Positions 35,362 to 44,518 are shown, counted from the first letter of the stretch. The stretch: DNA of 64,000 nt from Azomonas macrocytogenes (GCF_014191985.1 NZ_JACHXI010000003.1:62001-126000), one strand, 5' to 3'. The notes: generated by a model not told the origin, from the letters alone. Numbers and translations: made by a program.

Positions 35362-36509
35362 TGATGACGGCGAATTTCGACCGTACGCTGTCCGACGAAG
35401 ATGTATTTCGCCGGCGTGCCACTTTCCTGCAGCGTATTCATGTCGATGGCCCCTTGCTGTTGCTGCTGCTCATTCTTGGCGCAGTGGGCCTGACGGTTCT
35501 CTATTCGGCCAGTGGCAGGAACTGGGATCTGGTAAGCAAGCAGGCCATGTCGTTCGGCCTGGGGATCGGATTGATGCTGCTCATCGCCCAGATTGAACCG
35601 CGTTTCATGGCGCGTTGGGTACCCCTGGGTTATCTGGGGGGCGTTGTCCTGCTGATTGTCGTCGATATCATGGGGCACAATGCCATGGGGGCGACACGCT
35701 GGATCAACATTCCTGGGGTGATTCGTTTCCAGCCTTCGGAGTTCATGAAAATCTTCATGCCGGCTACCATCGCCTGGTATCTGTCCGGGCGCAATCTGCC
35801 GGCCAGCCTGAAGCATACAGCCATTGCCTTGGCGCTCATCCTGGTGCCTTTTGTATTGATCGTGCGCCAACCCGATCTGGGAACCTCGTTGCTGATCCTC
35901 GCTTCCGGCGCATTCGTACTGTTTATCGGCGGTCTGCGCTGGCTCTGGATCGGTGGGGCGGTGGCAGCGGTGGTGCCGGTGGCCATCGGCATGTGGTATT
36001 TCGTCATGCACGACTACCAGAAACAGCGAGTGCTGACCTTCCTCGATCCGGAAAGCGATCCGCTGGGCTCGGGCTGGAACATCATTCAGTCCAAGGCCGC
36101 CATCGGTTCCGGAGGCATCTTCGGTAAAGGCTGGTTGATGGGCACTCAGTCGCACCTGGATTTTTTGCCCGAAAGCCATACGGACTTTATCATTGCCGTA
36201 TTGGCTGAAGAATTCGGTATGGTCGGTGTCAGTCTGCTGGTGCTGCTGTATACACTGCTGATCGCCCGTGGCCTGATAATTACCGTGCGAGCCCAGACCT
36301 TGTTTGGCAAGCTGCTCGCGGGGGCGTTGACCATGACATTTTTCGTCTATGTCTTCGTCAATATCGGCATGGTCAGCGGGTTGCTGCCGATTGTGGGTGT
36401 ACCATTGCCCTTTATCAGTTATGGCGGGACTTCTTTGGTGACCCTGTTGTCAGGGTTTGGGGTTTTGATGTCGATCCACACCCACCGCAAGTGGATTGCG
36501 CAGGTTTGA
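35358..36509 (+). CDS. rodA: rod-shape peptidoglycan glycosyltransferase RodA
   Basis: SEDS-family polymerase that works with MrdA. 383 residues and about ten membrane helices. Family motifs seen: RWINIPGVIRFQPSEFMK, RQPDLGTSLLI, SHLDFLPESHTDFI and VGVPLPFISYGGTS. The start is within ATGATGATG overlapping the mrdA stop, so any of three ATGs could be used; the first is given. Confidence 0.97.
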   Translation: MMMTANFDRTLSDEDVFRRRATFLQRIHVDGPLLLLLLILGAVGLTVLYSASGRNWDLVSKQAMSFGLGIGLMLLIAQIEPRFMARWVPLGYLGGVVLLIVVDIMGHNAMGATRWINIPGVIRFQPSEFMKIFMPATIAWYLSGRNLPASLKHTAIALALILVPFVLIVRQPDLGTSLLILASGAFVLFIGGLRWLWIGGAVAAVVPVAIGMWYFVMHDYQKQRVLTFLDPESDPLGSGWNIIQSKAAIGSGGIFGKGWLMGTQSHLDFLPESHTDFIIAVLAEEFGMVGVSLLVLLYTLLIARGLIITVRAQTLFGKLLAGALTMTFFVYVFVNIGMVSGLLPIVGVPLPFISYGGTSLVTLLSGFGVLMSIHTHRKWIAQV

Positions 36510-36523
36510 CGAGAGAGATTTTC

Positions 36524-37564
36524 TTGACTGGAATAGGGCAAAGCTGGAGGAAGCGAGTGCTGTTGGCGGTGGGCATCATGGGTGCTTTCGCCTGCACCGG
36601 AACGGCACTGGCAGGGTATCAGGGAGCTGCGGTCGACGAGTTCATTGCGGAAATGACTCAGGAGTACGGGTTTGCCGGGGAGCAGCTGACCGAGTTGTTC
36701 GACCAGGCACAGCGCCAACAGGCGATACTCGATGCGATTTCCCGCCCGGCCGAACGAGTCAAGCCCTGGAAGGAGTACCGGCCGATATTCCTGACCGAAT
36801 CACGCATCGGACAGGGCGTGGATTTCTGGCGCCAGCATGAAGAGGCGCTTGCCCGTGCCGAAGTGGAATTTGGCGTGCCGGCCGAATTCATTGTCGCGAT
36901 CATTGGCATCGAGACTTTCTACGGCCGTAATACCGGCAATTATCGGGTCATTGACGCACTTTCCACGCTGGGTTTCGATTATCCGCCACGCCAACCTTTC
37001 TTCCGGCGCCAGCTCAAGGAATTTCTGCTCCTGGCTCGCGAAGAACAGACTGATCCGCTGGCCGTCAAGGGCTCTTATGCCGGTGCCATGGGCTTGCCGC
37101 AGTTCATGCCGAGCAGCTTTCGAGCCTATGCCGTGGATTTCGACGGGGATGGTCATATCGATATCTGGAACAACCCGACGGATGCCATTGGCAGTGTGGC
37201 CAACTACTTCAAGCAGCATGGCTGGAAGACGGGAGAGAAGATCGCCGTGCAAGCTGGCGGCAATGGCGAGCGCTTTGCTGAGGGTTTGACCCAGGGGCTC
37301 GAGCCGGTGAAGAATGCCGGCGAATTGAAGGCGCTCGGCTGGAATGCGCGCGAAACCGTGCCTGATACGGCTGCCGTGCTGGCCTTCAAGCTTGAAGGCG
37401 CCGAGGGTGACGAGTACTGGATGGGGCTGCCCAACTTCTATGTGATCACTCGCTACAACCGCAGCGTAATGTACGCAATGGCAGTGAACCAGCTCGCCGG
37501 CAAGCTGGTGGATGCTCGAGGCACGCCAGCCCGGGGCACGCCAGCCCGGGGCGCGAAGCAATGA
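36524..37564 (+). CDS. mltB: lytic murein transglycosylase B
   Basis: Cleaves the glycan strand with formation of 1,6-anhydro ends. 346 residues from the TTG at 36524. This start gives a proper signal peptide (basic WRKR, hydrophobic core, cleavage after TALA), while the GTG at 36557 has a better ribosome-binding site (GGAGG) but would remove the basic part. The catalytic glutamate is in GIETFYGRNTG; SYAGAMGLPQFMPSSF and the calcium-like loop DFDGDGHIDIWN follow. The C-terminus carries a short GTPAR repeat. No lipobox, so soluble as in SltB1. The stop overlaps rlpA (ATGA). Confidence 0.93.
   Translation: MTGIGQSWRKRVLLAVGIMGAFACTGTALAGYQGAAVDEFIAEMTQEYGFAGEQLTELFDQAQRQQAILDAISRPAERVKPWKEYRPIFLTESRIGQGVDFWRQHEEALARAEVEFGVPAEFIVAIIGIETFYGRNTGNYRVIDALSTLGFDYPPRQPFFRRQLKEFLLLAREEQTDPLAVKGSYAGAMGLPQFMPSSFRAYAVDFDGDGHIDIWNNPTDAIGSVANYFKQHGWKTGEKIAVQAGGNGERFAEGLTQGLEPVKNAGELKALGWNARETVPDTAAVLAFKLEGAEGDEYWMGLPNFYVITRYNRSVMYAMAVNQLAGKLVDARGTPARGTPARGAKQ
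37520..37549 (+). repeat. two tandem copies of a 15-base unit at the end of mltB
   Basis: GGCACGCCAGCCCGG occurs twice head to tail (37520-37534 and 37535-37549) and encodes GTPAR-type residues just before the mltB stop. The unit length is a multiple of three, so copy-number change would lengthen or shorten the tail without a frameshift. Confidence 0.85.
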
Positions 37565-38559
37565 AGCTGGAGCGAGTCGCTCACCGCCTGCTTCTGTCCG
37601 GCGTGGCGCTAGCCATTGTTGCCGGTTGCTCTAGCAGCAGCCGTGCCCCGCGCTCGGATGCAACTGTCAACAACACCGGCAAGACGGGCAACTATCAACC
37701 TTCCCATCGCGACGGTGCGCCCTGGTGGGATGTGGATGTCTCGCGTATTCCGGAGGCCGTGCCTACGCCCTATTACGGCCAGGTGAAAGCCAACCCTTAT
37801 ACGGTGCTGGGGCAGACTTATTTTCCGATCAGCGATGCCAGGGGATATTCCGCCGTAGGTACCGCGTCCTGGTATGGCACCAAGTTCCATGGCCAGGCGA
37901 CTGCCAATGGCGAGGAATACGACCTCTATGGCATGACCGCTGCGCATAAAACCCTGCCGCTGCCCTGTTATGTCAAGGTGACCAATCTCGATAATGGCCG
38001 CAGTGTCATCCTGCGGGTCAATGATCGTGGCCCGTTCTATTCCGAGCGTGTCATCGATCTTTCCTTCGCCGCCGCGAAGAAGCTCGGTTACGCCGAACGT
38101 GGCACTGCCCGGGTCAAGGTCGAAGGTATCGACCCGCAGCAATGGTGGGCCGAGCGAGGGCAGCCGGTCCCCATGGTTCTGGCGCAGCCGCAACGAATTA
38201 CCCAGCCCGCGACGATCGTCGCTGCCAGCCAGCCGGTAGAGTCCTATACGCCCCCGCCGCAACAGCACGCGGCAGCTATATTACCCGTGGAGGTACACAA
38301 CGCAGCCGCCCAGCCGCAGTCCGACGGCCTGTTCATCCAGGTGGGAGCCTTTGCCAACCCGGATGCAGCAGAGTTGCTTAAGGACAAGCTCAGTGGCATG
38401 GTCAGTGCTCCGGTTTTCATCAGTTCGGTGGTGCGTAACCAGCAGGTTTTTCACCGGGTCCGGTTGGGGCCTGTGGATTCGGTCGCCCAGGCGACTCAGC
38501 TGGAGAACAGTGTACGTCTGGCCCGGCTCGGTGAGCCGCATCGAGTGAAATCCGACTGA
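37561..38559 (+). CDS. rlpA: septal ring lytic transglycosylase RlpA
   Basis: Outer-membrane lipoprotein that in Pseudomonas cleaves denuded glycan strands at the septum. 332 residues. Lipobox IVAGC places the lipid on Cys23. The double-psi beta-barrel domain shows GTASWYGTKFHGQATANGE, the His in TAAHKTLP and the Asp in RVNDRGPF, the catalytic pair known for RlpA. A SPOR domain closes the protein (FIQVGAFANPDAAELLKDKL onwards). Translationally coupled to mltB. Confidence 0.95.
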   Translation: MKLERVAHRLLLSGVALAIVAGCSSSSRAPRSDATVNNTGKTGNYQPSHRDGAPWWDVDVSRIPEAVPTPYYGQVKANPYTVLGQTYFPISDARGYSAVGTASWYGTKFHGQATANGEEYDLYGMTAAHKTLPLPCYVKVTNLDNGRSVILRVNDRGPFYSERVIDLSFAAAKKLGYAERGTARVKVEGIDPQQWWAERGQPVPMVLAQPQRITQPATIVAASQPVESYTPPPQQHAAAILPVEVHNAAAQPQSDGLFIQVGAFANPDAAELLKDKLSGMVSAPVFISSVVRNQQVFHRVRLGPVDSVAQATQLENSVRLARLGEPHRVKSD

Positions 38560-38570
38560 AAACCATTCCA

Positions 38571-38584
38571 AGCCCGAAAGGGCT
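38571..38584 (+). other. short stem-loop between rlpA and dacC
   Basis: AGCCC and GGGCT form a 5-bp stem closed by a GAAA tetraloop (38571-38584), 27 bases before the dacC start. No T-tract follows, so it is more likely an RNA-processing or stability hairpin than a terminator. Confidence 0.4.
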
Positions 38585-38611
38585 GTCAGCCCATCGACAA
38601 CTTGAGACACG

Positions 38612-39769
38612 ATGAATATCAACCTTTTTGCGAAGCGCTTCGCTCTTGTCGTTCTATTCGCTGCCGCACCGACCGCCTGGGCCGATACGGTCATTCCTTC
38701 ACCGCCGCAACTGGCAGCCAAATCCTATGTCCTGATGGATGCGGCCAGCAGTCAGGTCCTGATCGACAATAACGGCGATGAGCGTCTGCCGCCCGCCAGC
38801 CTGACCAAACTGATGACAGCCTATATCGCTACCCTGGAAATCAATCGGGGGCATATCAAGGAAAGCGATCTGGTCACGGTCAGCGAACACGCCTGGCGTA
38901 CCGGTGGTTCGCGGATGTTCATCCAGGTCAATACCCAGGTTTCGGTCGGTGACCTGTTGCATGGCATCATCATCCAGTCGGGCAACGATGCCAGCGTGGC
39001 GCTTGCCGAACATATCGCCGGTAGCGAAGACGCTTTCGCCGATCTCATGAACACGACGGCACAGCGCCTGGGCATGACCAACAGCCATTTCATGAATGCT
39101 ACCGGCCTGCCGCATCCGGAGCACTATTCCTCGGCTCATGACATGGCCAAACTGGCGCGCGCGATCATCTATGAAGACCCGGCGCACTACGCCATCTACG
39201 CGCAGAAAGAGTTCTTCTGGAACAATATCAAGCAACCCAACCGCAACCTGCTGCTATGGCGCGATAGTACTGTCGACGGGCTCAAGACCGGGCATACCGA
39301 AGAAGCTGGCTATTGCCTGGTGGCTTCTGCCCTGCGTGAAGGTTCGCGCATGATCACGGCGGTCTTTGGCACCCATAGCGAGCAAAGCCGTGCGGCGGAA
39401 ACCCAGAAGCTGCTGACCTATGGTTTCCGCTTCTTCGAAAGCCGTACCTTCTACAAGAAAGGTGTGGAACTGGCAAAATCCCGAGTCTGGAAGGGGGCCT
39501 CCGACGAGGTCCAGGCTGGATTGGCCGAAGACCTGACCGTGACCCTGCCGCGGGGTCAGCTGGACAAGCTGGAGGCGAGCATGACCCTGAATCCGCAGTT
39601 GATCGCGCCCATCCAGCAGGGCGATGTGATCGGCCGGGTCGACATCAAATCGGGTGAACAAGTGGTAAGTAGTACTGGCCTGATCGCCCTGCAGGCTGTC
39701 GAGGAGGGTGGCCTGTTCCGCCAACTCTGGGATAGCATCCGCCTGTTCATCTATGGTTTGTTCAACTAA
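38612..39769 (+). CDS. dacC: D-alanyl-D-alanine carboxypeptidase (PBP5/6 family)
   Basis: Trims the terminal D-Ala from pentapeptide stems. 385 residues with a signal peptide (cleavage after AWA near residue 24). Active-site motifs: SLTK (Ser near 64), SGN near 127 and KTG near 229. The C-terminal beta domain ends in an amphipathic helix (LFRQLWDSIRLFIYGLFN) for membrane attachment. Part of the same gene run as mltB and rlpA. Confidence 0.95.
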   Translation: MNINLFAKRFALVVLFAAAPTAWADTVIPSPPQLAAKSYVLMDAASSQVLIDNNGDERLPPASLTKLMTAYIATLEINRGHIKESDLVTVSEHAWRTGGSRMFIQVNTQVSVGDLLHGIIIQSGNDASVALAEHIAGSEDAFADLMNTTAQRLGMTNSHFMNATGLPHPEHYSSAHDMAKLARAIIYEDPAHYAIYAQKEFFWNNIKQPNRNLLLWRDSTVDGLKTGHTEEAGYCLVASALREGSRMITAVFGTHSEQSRAAETQKLLTYGFRFFESRTFYKKGVELAKSRVWKGASDEVQAGLAEDLTVTLPRGQLDKLEASMTLNPQLIAPIQQGDVIGRVDIKSGEQVVSSTGLIALQAVEEGGLFRQLWDSIRLFIYGLFN

Positions 39770-39835
39770 CGATCTTTTGAGCGTGCTACGGCTTACCTGG
39801 CTGCGGTGCGCTTGCGGATCACGAGTCCGCTGCTC

Positions 39836-40111
39836 ATGACTGAAGATATCCAGGCCCCGAAAATAGAATTTCCCTGTCCACGCTATCCGATCAAGGTGAT
39901 CGGCGATGCCGGAGTCGACTTCGCCGATCTGGTGATCGACGTGGTTGAGCGCCATGCACCCGATCTGGATCGGGCGAACCTGGTCGTTCGCGACAGCCGC
40001 AACGGCCGCTTTCTCTCCGTCCAGGTCATGATCACCGCTACCAGTGTCGAGCAATTGCAGGCGATCCACGTCGACCTGCGTGCTACCGGCCGTGTGCATA
40101 TGGTGCTCTGA
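39836..40111 (+). CDS. YbeD/DUF493 family protein
   Basis: 91 residues from the ATG at 39836. The sequence [20 protein letters not shown] is typical of the YbeD family, a small ACT-like fold found between dacA/dacC and lipB in many gamma-proteobacteria. The role is not settled; a regulatory function for lipoate genes has been proposed from context. Its TGA overlaps the lipB ATG. Confidence 0.93.
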   Translation: MTEDIQAPKIEFPCPRYPIKVIGDAGVDFADLVIDVVERHAPDLDRANLVVRDSRNGRFLSVQVMITATSVEQLQAIHVDLRATGRVHMVL

Positions 40112-40767
40112 TGGATGAGATAGGCATACGCGAGCTGGGCCTCGTGGACTACCAGCCAACCTGGCAGGCCATGCGCCATTTCACCAATACGCGCGATTGC
40201 GCGACACCGGACGAAATCTGGTTGTTGCAACATCATCCCGTTTTTACCCAGGGCCAGGCTGGCAAGGCTGAGCACGTACTGTTTCCCGGTGATATCCCGG
40301 TGGTGCAAGCTGACCGCGGCGGACAGGTGACCTATCACGGCCCTGGCCAATTAGTGGCGTATCTTTTGCTTGATGTCCGTCGCCACGGTATCGGTGTGCG
40401 GGAGCTGGTCAGCCTGATCGAGCAGAGTCTGGTAGAGTTGCTGGCAGGTTATGGCGTCGCGGCGTATGCCAAGCCGGAGGCGCCAGGCGTCTACGTCGAT
40501 GGCGCGAAGATCGCCTCGCTCGGCCTGCGTATTCGCAACGGCAAGTCCTTTCACGGGTTGGCGTTCAACGTGGATATGGATCTAGAGCCGTTCCGGCGTA
40601 TCAATCCCTGCGGTTATGCCGGTCTGTCCATGACCCAGTTGCGCGACCTGGTCGGGCCGGTAGACTTTTCCGAGGTGCTTGGCCGGCTGCGCGAACAGCT
40701 GGTCCGGCGTCTGGGTTACGCAGTACAGAAGACCCTAGCGGGCGGAATCGAAGCATATGAGCACTGA
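40111..40767 (+). CDS. lipB: octanoyl-[acyl-carrier-protein]-protein N-octanoyltransferase
   Basis: Moves octanoate from ACP to lipoyl domains. 218 residues. The signature [18 protein letters not shown] (about 70-87) and the catalytic cysteine in NPCGYAG near 170 are present, as is the lysine in [10 protein letters not shown]. Overlaps ybeD at the start and lipA by 11 bases at the end. Confidence 0.97.
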   Translation: MDEIGIRELGLVDYQPTWQAMRHFTNTRDCATPDEIWLLQHHPVFTQGQAGKAEHVLFPGDIPVVQADRGGQVTYHGPGQLVAYLLLDVRRHGIGVRELVSLIEQSLVELLAGYGVAAYAKPEAPGVYVDGAKIASLGLRIRNGKSFHGLAFNVDMDLEPFRRINPCGYAGLSMTQLRDLVGPVDFSEVLGRLREQLVRRLGYAVQKTLAGGIEAYEH

Positions 40768-41734
40768 AACGGTAAGCAAGGGCCCGGGCAAGGTCGAGGC
40801 AGGCGTCAAGTTGCGTGGCGCCGAGAAGCTGGCACGGATTCCGATCAAGGTCATTCCCACCGAAGAGCTGCCGAAGAAGCCGGACTGGATTCGTGTGCGC
40901 ATTCCGGTTTCGCCCGAGGTCGAGAACATCAAGCAGCTGCTGCGCCAGCACAAACTGCACAGCGTCTGTGAGGAGGCTTCCTGCCCCAACCTCGGAGAGT
41001 GTTTCTCCGGCGGTACTGCTACCTTCATGATCATGGGCGACATCTGTACCCGGCGCTGTCCGTTCTGCGATGTCGGCCATGGTCGACCGCAGCCGCTGGA
41101 TGCGGACGAGCCGAAGAACCTGGCCATTGCTGTCGCCGATCTGCGTCTGAAATATGTGGTGATTACCTCGGTAGACCGCGACGACCTGCGCGATGGCGGT
41201 GCCCAGCACTTCGCCGATTGTCTGCGCGAAATTCGCCAACTGAGCCCGGGTATCCAGCTGGAAACCCTGGTTCCCGATTACCGCGGTCGCATGGAAATCG
41301 CTATCGATATCACCGCTACGGAACCGCCGGATGTGTTCAACCACAACCTGGAAACGGTACCTCGGCTGTACAAGGCCGCACGCCCTGGGTCGGACTTCGA
41401 ATGGTCGCTGGATCTGCTGCAGGCGTTCAAGAAGCGCGTGCCTGCGGTGCCAACCAAATCCGGCCTGATGCTTGGCCTTGGCGAGACCGATGATGAAGTG
41501 CTGGAAGTGATGCAGCGCATGCGTGAGCACGAGATCGACATGCTGACTCTTGGGCAGTACCTGCAACCATCGCGTAACCATTTTCCTGTGCAACGCTTCG
41601 TCCACCCGGATATCTTCGCCATGCTGGCCGAAGAGGGGACGAAGATGGGCTTCAAGAATGTGGCCTCAGGCCCGCTGGTACGCTCTTCCTACCATGCTGA
41701 CCAGCAGGCACATGGCGGTAAGGTTGGCAGTTAA
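40757..41734 (+). CDS. lipA: lipoyl synthase
   Basis: Radical-SAM enzyme inserting two sulfurs into octanoyl domains. 325 residues. The auxiliary cluster motif is [12 protein letters not shown] and the radical-SAM motif [10 protein letters not shown]. The C-terminal Ser of the RSSYHA motif is also present. Last gene of the run that begins with proA, closed by a strong terminator 20 bases on. Confidence 0.97.
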   Translation: MSTETVSKGPGKVEAGVKLRGAEKLARIPIKVIPTEELPKKPDWIRVRIPVSPEVENIKQLLRQHKLHSVCEEASCPNLGECFSGGTATFMIMGDICTRRCPFCDVGHGRPQPLDADEPKNLAIAVADLRLKYVVITSVDRDDLRDGGAQHFADCLREIRQLSPGIQLETLVPDYRGRMEIAIDITATEPPDVFNHNLETVPRLYKAARPGSDFEWSLDLLQAFKKRVPAVPTKSGLMLGLGETDDEVLEVMQRMREHEIDMLTLGQYLQPSRNHFPVQRFVHPDIFAMLAEEGTKMGFKNVASGPLVRSSYHADQQAHGGKVGS

Positions 41735-41753
41735 TTGAGTGTGGCAATAAGGC

Positions 41754-41780
41754 AAAAGGCGACCTGCGGGTCGCCTTTTT
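41754..41780. terminator. rho-independent terminator after lipA
   Basis: A 7-bp GC-rich stem, GGCGACC (41758-41764) with GGTCGCC (41769-41775), closed by a 4-base loop and flanked by AAAA on the left and TTTTT on the right. The symmetry lets it work in both directions, which fits its place between two converging genes. Confidence 0.93.
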
Positions 41781-41814
41781 CATGGTGTGTTACAAGGTTT
41801 CGCTACGCACATAA

Positions 41815-41852
41815 CCGGCTGTTGAAAAGCGCAGGCGGTTTTCAACGGCCGG
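41815..41852. repeat. imperfect 14-bp palindrome at the end of the lytic transglycosylase gene
   Basis: The arms 41815-41828 and 41839-41852 pair over 14 positions with one mismatch; the core is GTTGAAAA/TTTTCAAC around a 10-base loop. It overlaps the stop codon of the minus-strand gene. The GAAAA/TTTTC core with a GC-rich loop resembles the hairpins at 54983-55131, suggesting a family of extragenic palindromes. Confidence 0.6.
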
Positions 41853-43149
41853 TCAGAGAACTCAGCCGCAAGCGTCCAAGCAATTCCTGGGTAGGATAGC
41901 CATCGGCTGGCCAGCCTTGCTTCTGCTGGTAGGCACGAATGGCCTGACGGGTATTGGCCCCGATGATGCCATCCGGAGTACCAGGGTCGAATCCCTGGTC
42001 GGTCAGTCGCTCCTGCAGTTCCATACGATCCGAGCGGCTCAGCGGCAGTTCATCGCGCGGCCAGTTGCCACGTATTTCGCCGCCACCCTGGAAGCGATCG
42101 GCCAGCAGGCCGATTGCCAGGGCATAGGATGACGAGTTGTTGTAGCGCAGTACGCTGCGAAAATTGTCCAGCACCAGAAACGCTGGGCCACGATAGCCGG
42201 CTGGCAGCAGCAGGCTGGCCGACGTGTTGTCGTAGCCTGGTGGGATGCCGCGTAGCCCCAATTGACGCCACTGTGCAAGCGGCTTGCGGATGGCTTGATC
42301 GGCCTGGGCGTAATCGAAGCTTTGCGGTAACTGGACTTCGAAACCCCATGGCTGGCGACTCTGCCAGCCGGATGCCTGCAGGTAATTCGCCGTCGAGGCC
42401 AGGGCGTCGGCCGGGTTGTCCCAGATATCGCGGCGGCCGTCGTCATCGAAATCGACGGCATATTCCTGATAGGTTATCGGAATGAACTGGGTCTGCCCCA
42501 TGGCTCCGGCCCAGGAGCCGAGCATGCGCTCGGGGCGCACATCGCCATGCTGGAGAATCCGTAGTGCCGCCAGCAACTGGTTCCTGGCGAAATCCGGCCG
42601 CCGTCCTTCGTGGGCAAGGGTAGCCAGGGAGCGGATCACCGATTTGTTACCCGTGATCTGGCCAAAACTGCTTTCCATCCCCCAGACAGCGACCAGGGCG
42701 TAACGGTCGACGCCGTAGCGGTTTTCCAGTTTCTGCAGCAGGTCTGCATGTTGGCTCAGCAACTTCTGGCCGTTAGCCACACGCTGGCTGGACAAAGCCG
42801 TCTCCAGGTATTGCCAGACCGGTCGGGTGAACTCGGGCTGGCTGCGATCGGAGTTGATAACGCTGGGGTCCGGTGTAACGCCGGCGAACGCCTGGTCGAA
42901 GACTTGTGCAGATATCCCGGCGGCCAGGGCTTCGGTCCGGAAGCCATCTCGCCACTGGTTGAAATCCGGTTGGCGCAACGGGGCCGGAACTGCCATCACG
43001 GCTTCGACGCTAGCGGTTGGTGGTACCACCGAAGAGGGTTGTGGAGCACTGTTCTGGAGCGGTTCCGCGGAACAGGCCGCTACGAGAGTGAGCGTTGCGC
43101 CGGCGATCAGGGTACGTTTGGGCAGGCTGGGGAAATCGATGTGGAGCAT
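41842..43149 (-). CDS. lytic murein transglycosylase with C-terminal peptidoglycan-binding domain
   Basis: MltB-type (family 3) transglycosylase, comparable to SltB3 of P. aeruginosa, which lies at the same locus. 435 residues from the ATG at 43149. Lipobox LVAAC predicts an outer-membrane lipoprotein. The catalytic Glu is in WGMESSFGQITGN; GSWAGAMGQTQFIPITY and the DFDDDGRRDIWDN loop follow. The last 60 residues form a peptidoglycan-binding domain (LTDQGFDPGTPDGIIGANTRQAIRAYQ pattern). Second paralogue of mltB in this window. Confidence 0.93.
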   Translation of the reverse strand: MLHIDFPSLPKRTLIAGATLTLVAACSAEPLQNSAPQPSSVVPPTASVEAVMAVPAPLRQPDFNQWRDGFRTEALAAGISAQVFDQAFAGVTPDPSVINSDRSQPEFTRPVWQYLETALSSQRVANGQKLLSQHADLLQKLENRYGVDRYALVAVWGMESSFGQITGNKSVIRSLATLAHEGRRPDFARNQLLAALRILQHGDVRPERMLGSWAGAMGQTQFIPITYQEYAVDFDDDGRRDIWDNPADALASTANYLQASGWQSRQPWGFEVQLPQSFDYAQADQAIRKPLAQWRQLGLRGIPPGYDNTSASLLLPAGYRGPAFLVLDNFRSVLRYNNSSSYALAIGLLADRFQGGGEIRGNWPRDELPLSRSDRMELQERLTDQGFDPGTPDGIIGANTRQAIRAYQQKQGWPADGYPTQELLGRLRLSSLTGR

Positions 43150-43210
43150 GAACCGCTCTCGATAGTGGTATCGGTCTGCGACCTTAACATGCTTTGGCCA
43201 GCTTGGCTTT

Positions 43211-43375
43211 TCAGGCACATAAAAGAACTGAAGCCTCCCGGTCGTTGGACCGGAAAGCTTCGCGGCGGTAGCTGCCTTTACCCTTGCCGGGTATTTCCAG
43301 GCGGCTGCGGAACAGTGGCTGTGCCACCAGGGATTTGGCCTTGTTCGGCCTTTTCTGCTTCGATTTTTTCGCCAT
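43211..43375 (-). CDS. arfA: alternative ribosome-rescue factor A
   Basis: 54-residue protein starting MAKKSKQKRPNKAKS, with GAGGA six bases upstream. The block LVAQPLFRSRLE followed by KGKGSYRREAFR matches the ArfA core (E. coli has DPLFRQRVE and KKGKGSYMR). ArfA frees stalled ribosomes together with RF2 when trans-translation is limiting. A strong hairpin followed by a T-rich run lies inside the last third of the gene, before the stop codon, as expected for a gene controlled by its own non-stop mRNA. It lies between the lytic transglycosylase gene and holA on the same strand. Confidence 0.9.
   Translation of the reverse strand: MAKKSKQKRPNKAKSLVAQPLFRSRLEIPGKGKGSYRREAFRSNDREASVLLCA
43218..43261 (-). 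terminator. hairpin and T-tract inside arfA
   Basis: On the minus strand, arms 43248-43261 and 43230-43243 form a continuous 14-bp stem (twelve Watson-Crick pairs and two G-T pairs) with a 4-base loop, followed by AGTTCTTTTATG (43229-43218). It falls on codons about 39-53, upstream of the stop at 43211-43213. Transcripts ending or cut here would lack a stop codon and be tagged by tmRNA. Confidence 0.8.
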
Positions 43376-43489
43376 GCTGCGTCCTCGATAGCGAACAGGG
43401 ACGAGAGAGATGATAGGGGTTGTACAAAAAATGTCCAGAGCCCTGTCGAACCGTTTGGCAGCGGCTTGATAGGCCTATGCAGATGATCT

Positions 43490-44518
43490 TCAGAAGCTGA
43501 TTCTCTGCCCGGCTATCCGCAGGCAAAGACTGGTGAGACCGGCCCAGGCGTCGCCTTCGGCTTGCCCCTTGATTTGGGCATCAATGGCCTGGGCATCCAC
43601 CAGTAGCTGGCTCCAGCGTGAAGCAGAATGACGCTGCAAGGCTTTGCCTAGCGCCTGGCGACGTTTCTCGTGCAGCGGTGGCCGGGCCTGGCTGAAGACG
43701 CGCTCCAGCGGGATACCCTGAGCATGTTGCTGGGCCAGGTTGGTCAGTAGGCGTAATTCACGGGCCAGCGCCCAGAGGATAACCGGCGGTTCCACACCTT
43801 CGCTGCGTAGTCCGCCGAGCATCCGCAACCCATGTGCGGCTTGTCCGGCCAGGATTGCGTCAATCAGGCCAAACACGTCGTAGCGGGCGCTTTCCGCAAC
43901 GGTGGTCTGCACCGTCTCGACGGTGATCTGGGTACCTTCCGCCAGCAATTTGAGTTTTTCGATTTCCTGTGCGGCTGCCAGCAGGTTGCCTTCGACACGG
44001 GCACCAATCAATTCGAGTGCCTCGGGCGTGGCAGTCAACCCAGCCTGGGCCAGACGCTGGGCGATCCAGCGGGGTAGTTGGTGATACTCGACAGGCCAGA
44101 TCTGGACGAATTGCACCTGCGGGCTTTCGAGCAGGGTCTTGGCCCATTTGCTCTTCTGGGTAGCACCATCCAGCCTGGGCAAGTTGATCAATAGCAGATC
44201 GTCTTCGGCGGGCCGCGCCAGATATTCGAGTAGGGCACTGGCACCTTTGTCGCCTGGTTTACCGTTGGCGATCCGCAGTTCGATCAGGCGTCTGGATGAA
44301 AACAGCGACAGGCTGGCACCCGCTTCGTTCAGTTGATTCCAGTCGAAACTGGCATCGGCGTTGAATACCTGACGTTCGTCGAAACCTTGCTGCCGAGCGG
44401 CCTGGCGAATGGCATCGCTGGCTTCCTGGGCCAGCAGTGGTTCGTCACTGCTGATGACATAGATGGGTGCCAGCGTCTCTTGCAACTGCTTACCGAGCTG
44501 GGCCGGTGGTAGTTTCAT
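43490..44518 (-). CDS. holA: DNA polymerase III subunit delta
   Basis: Clamp-loader subunit that opens the sliding clamp. 342 residues from the ATG at 44518. Typical features: PIYVISSDEPLLAQEASDAIR at residues 18-38, a domain II core and the helical collar domain with YDVFGLIDAILAGQ near 215. It follows lptE by 22 bases, in the conserved leuS-lptE-holA order. Confidence 0.95.
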   Translation of the reverse strand: MKLPPAQLGKQLQETLAPIYVISSDEPLLAQEASDAIRQAARQQGFDERQVFNADASFDWNQLNEAGASLSLFSSRRLIELRIANGKPGDKGASALLEYLARPAEDDLLLINLPRLDGATQKSKWAKTLLESPQVQFVQIWPVEYHQLPRWIAQRLAQAGLTATPEALELIGARVEGNLLAAAQEIEKLKLLAEGTQITVETVQTTVAESARYDVFGLIDAILAGQAAHGLRMLGGLRSEGVEPPVILWALARELRLLTNLAQQHAQGIPLERVFSQARPPLHEKRRQALGKALQRHSASRWSQLLVDAQAIDAQIKGQAEGDAWAGLTSLCLRIAGQRISF

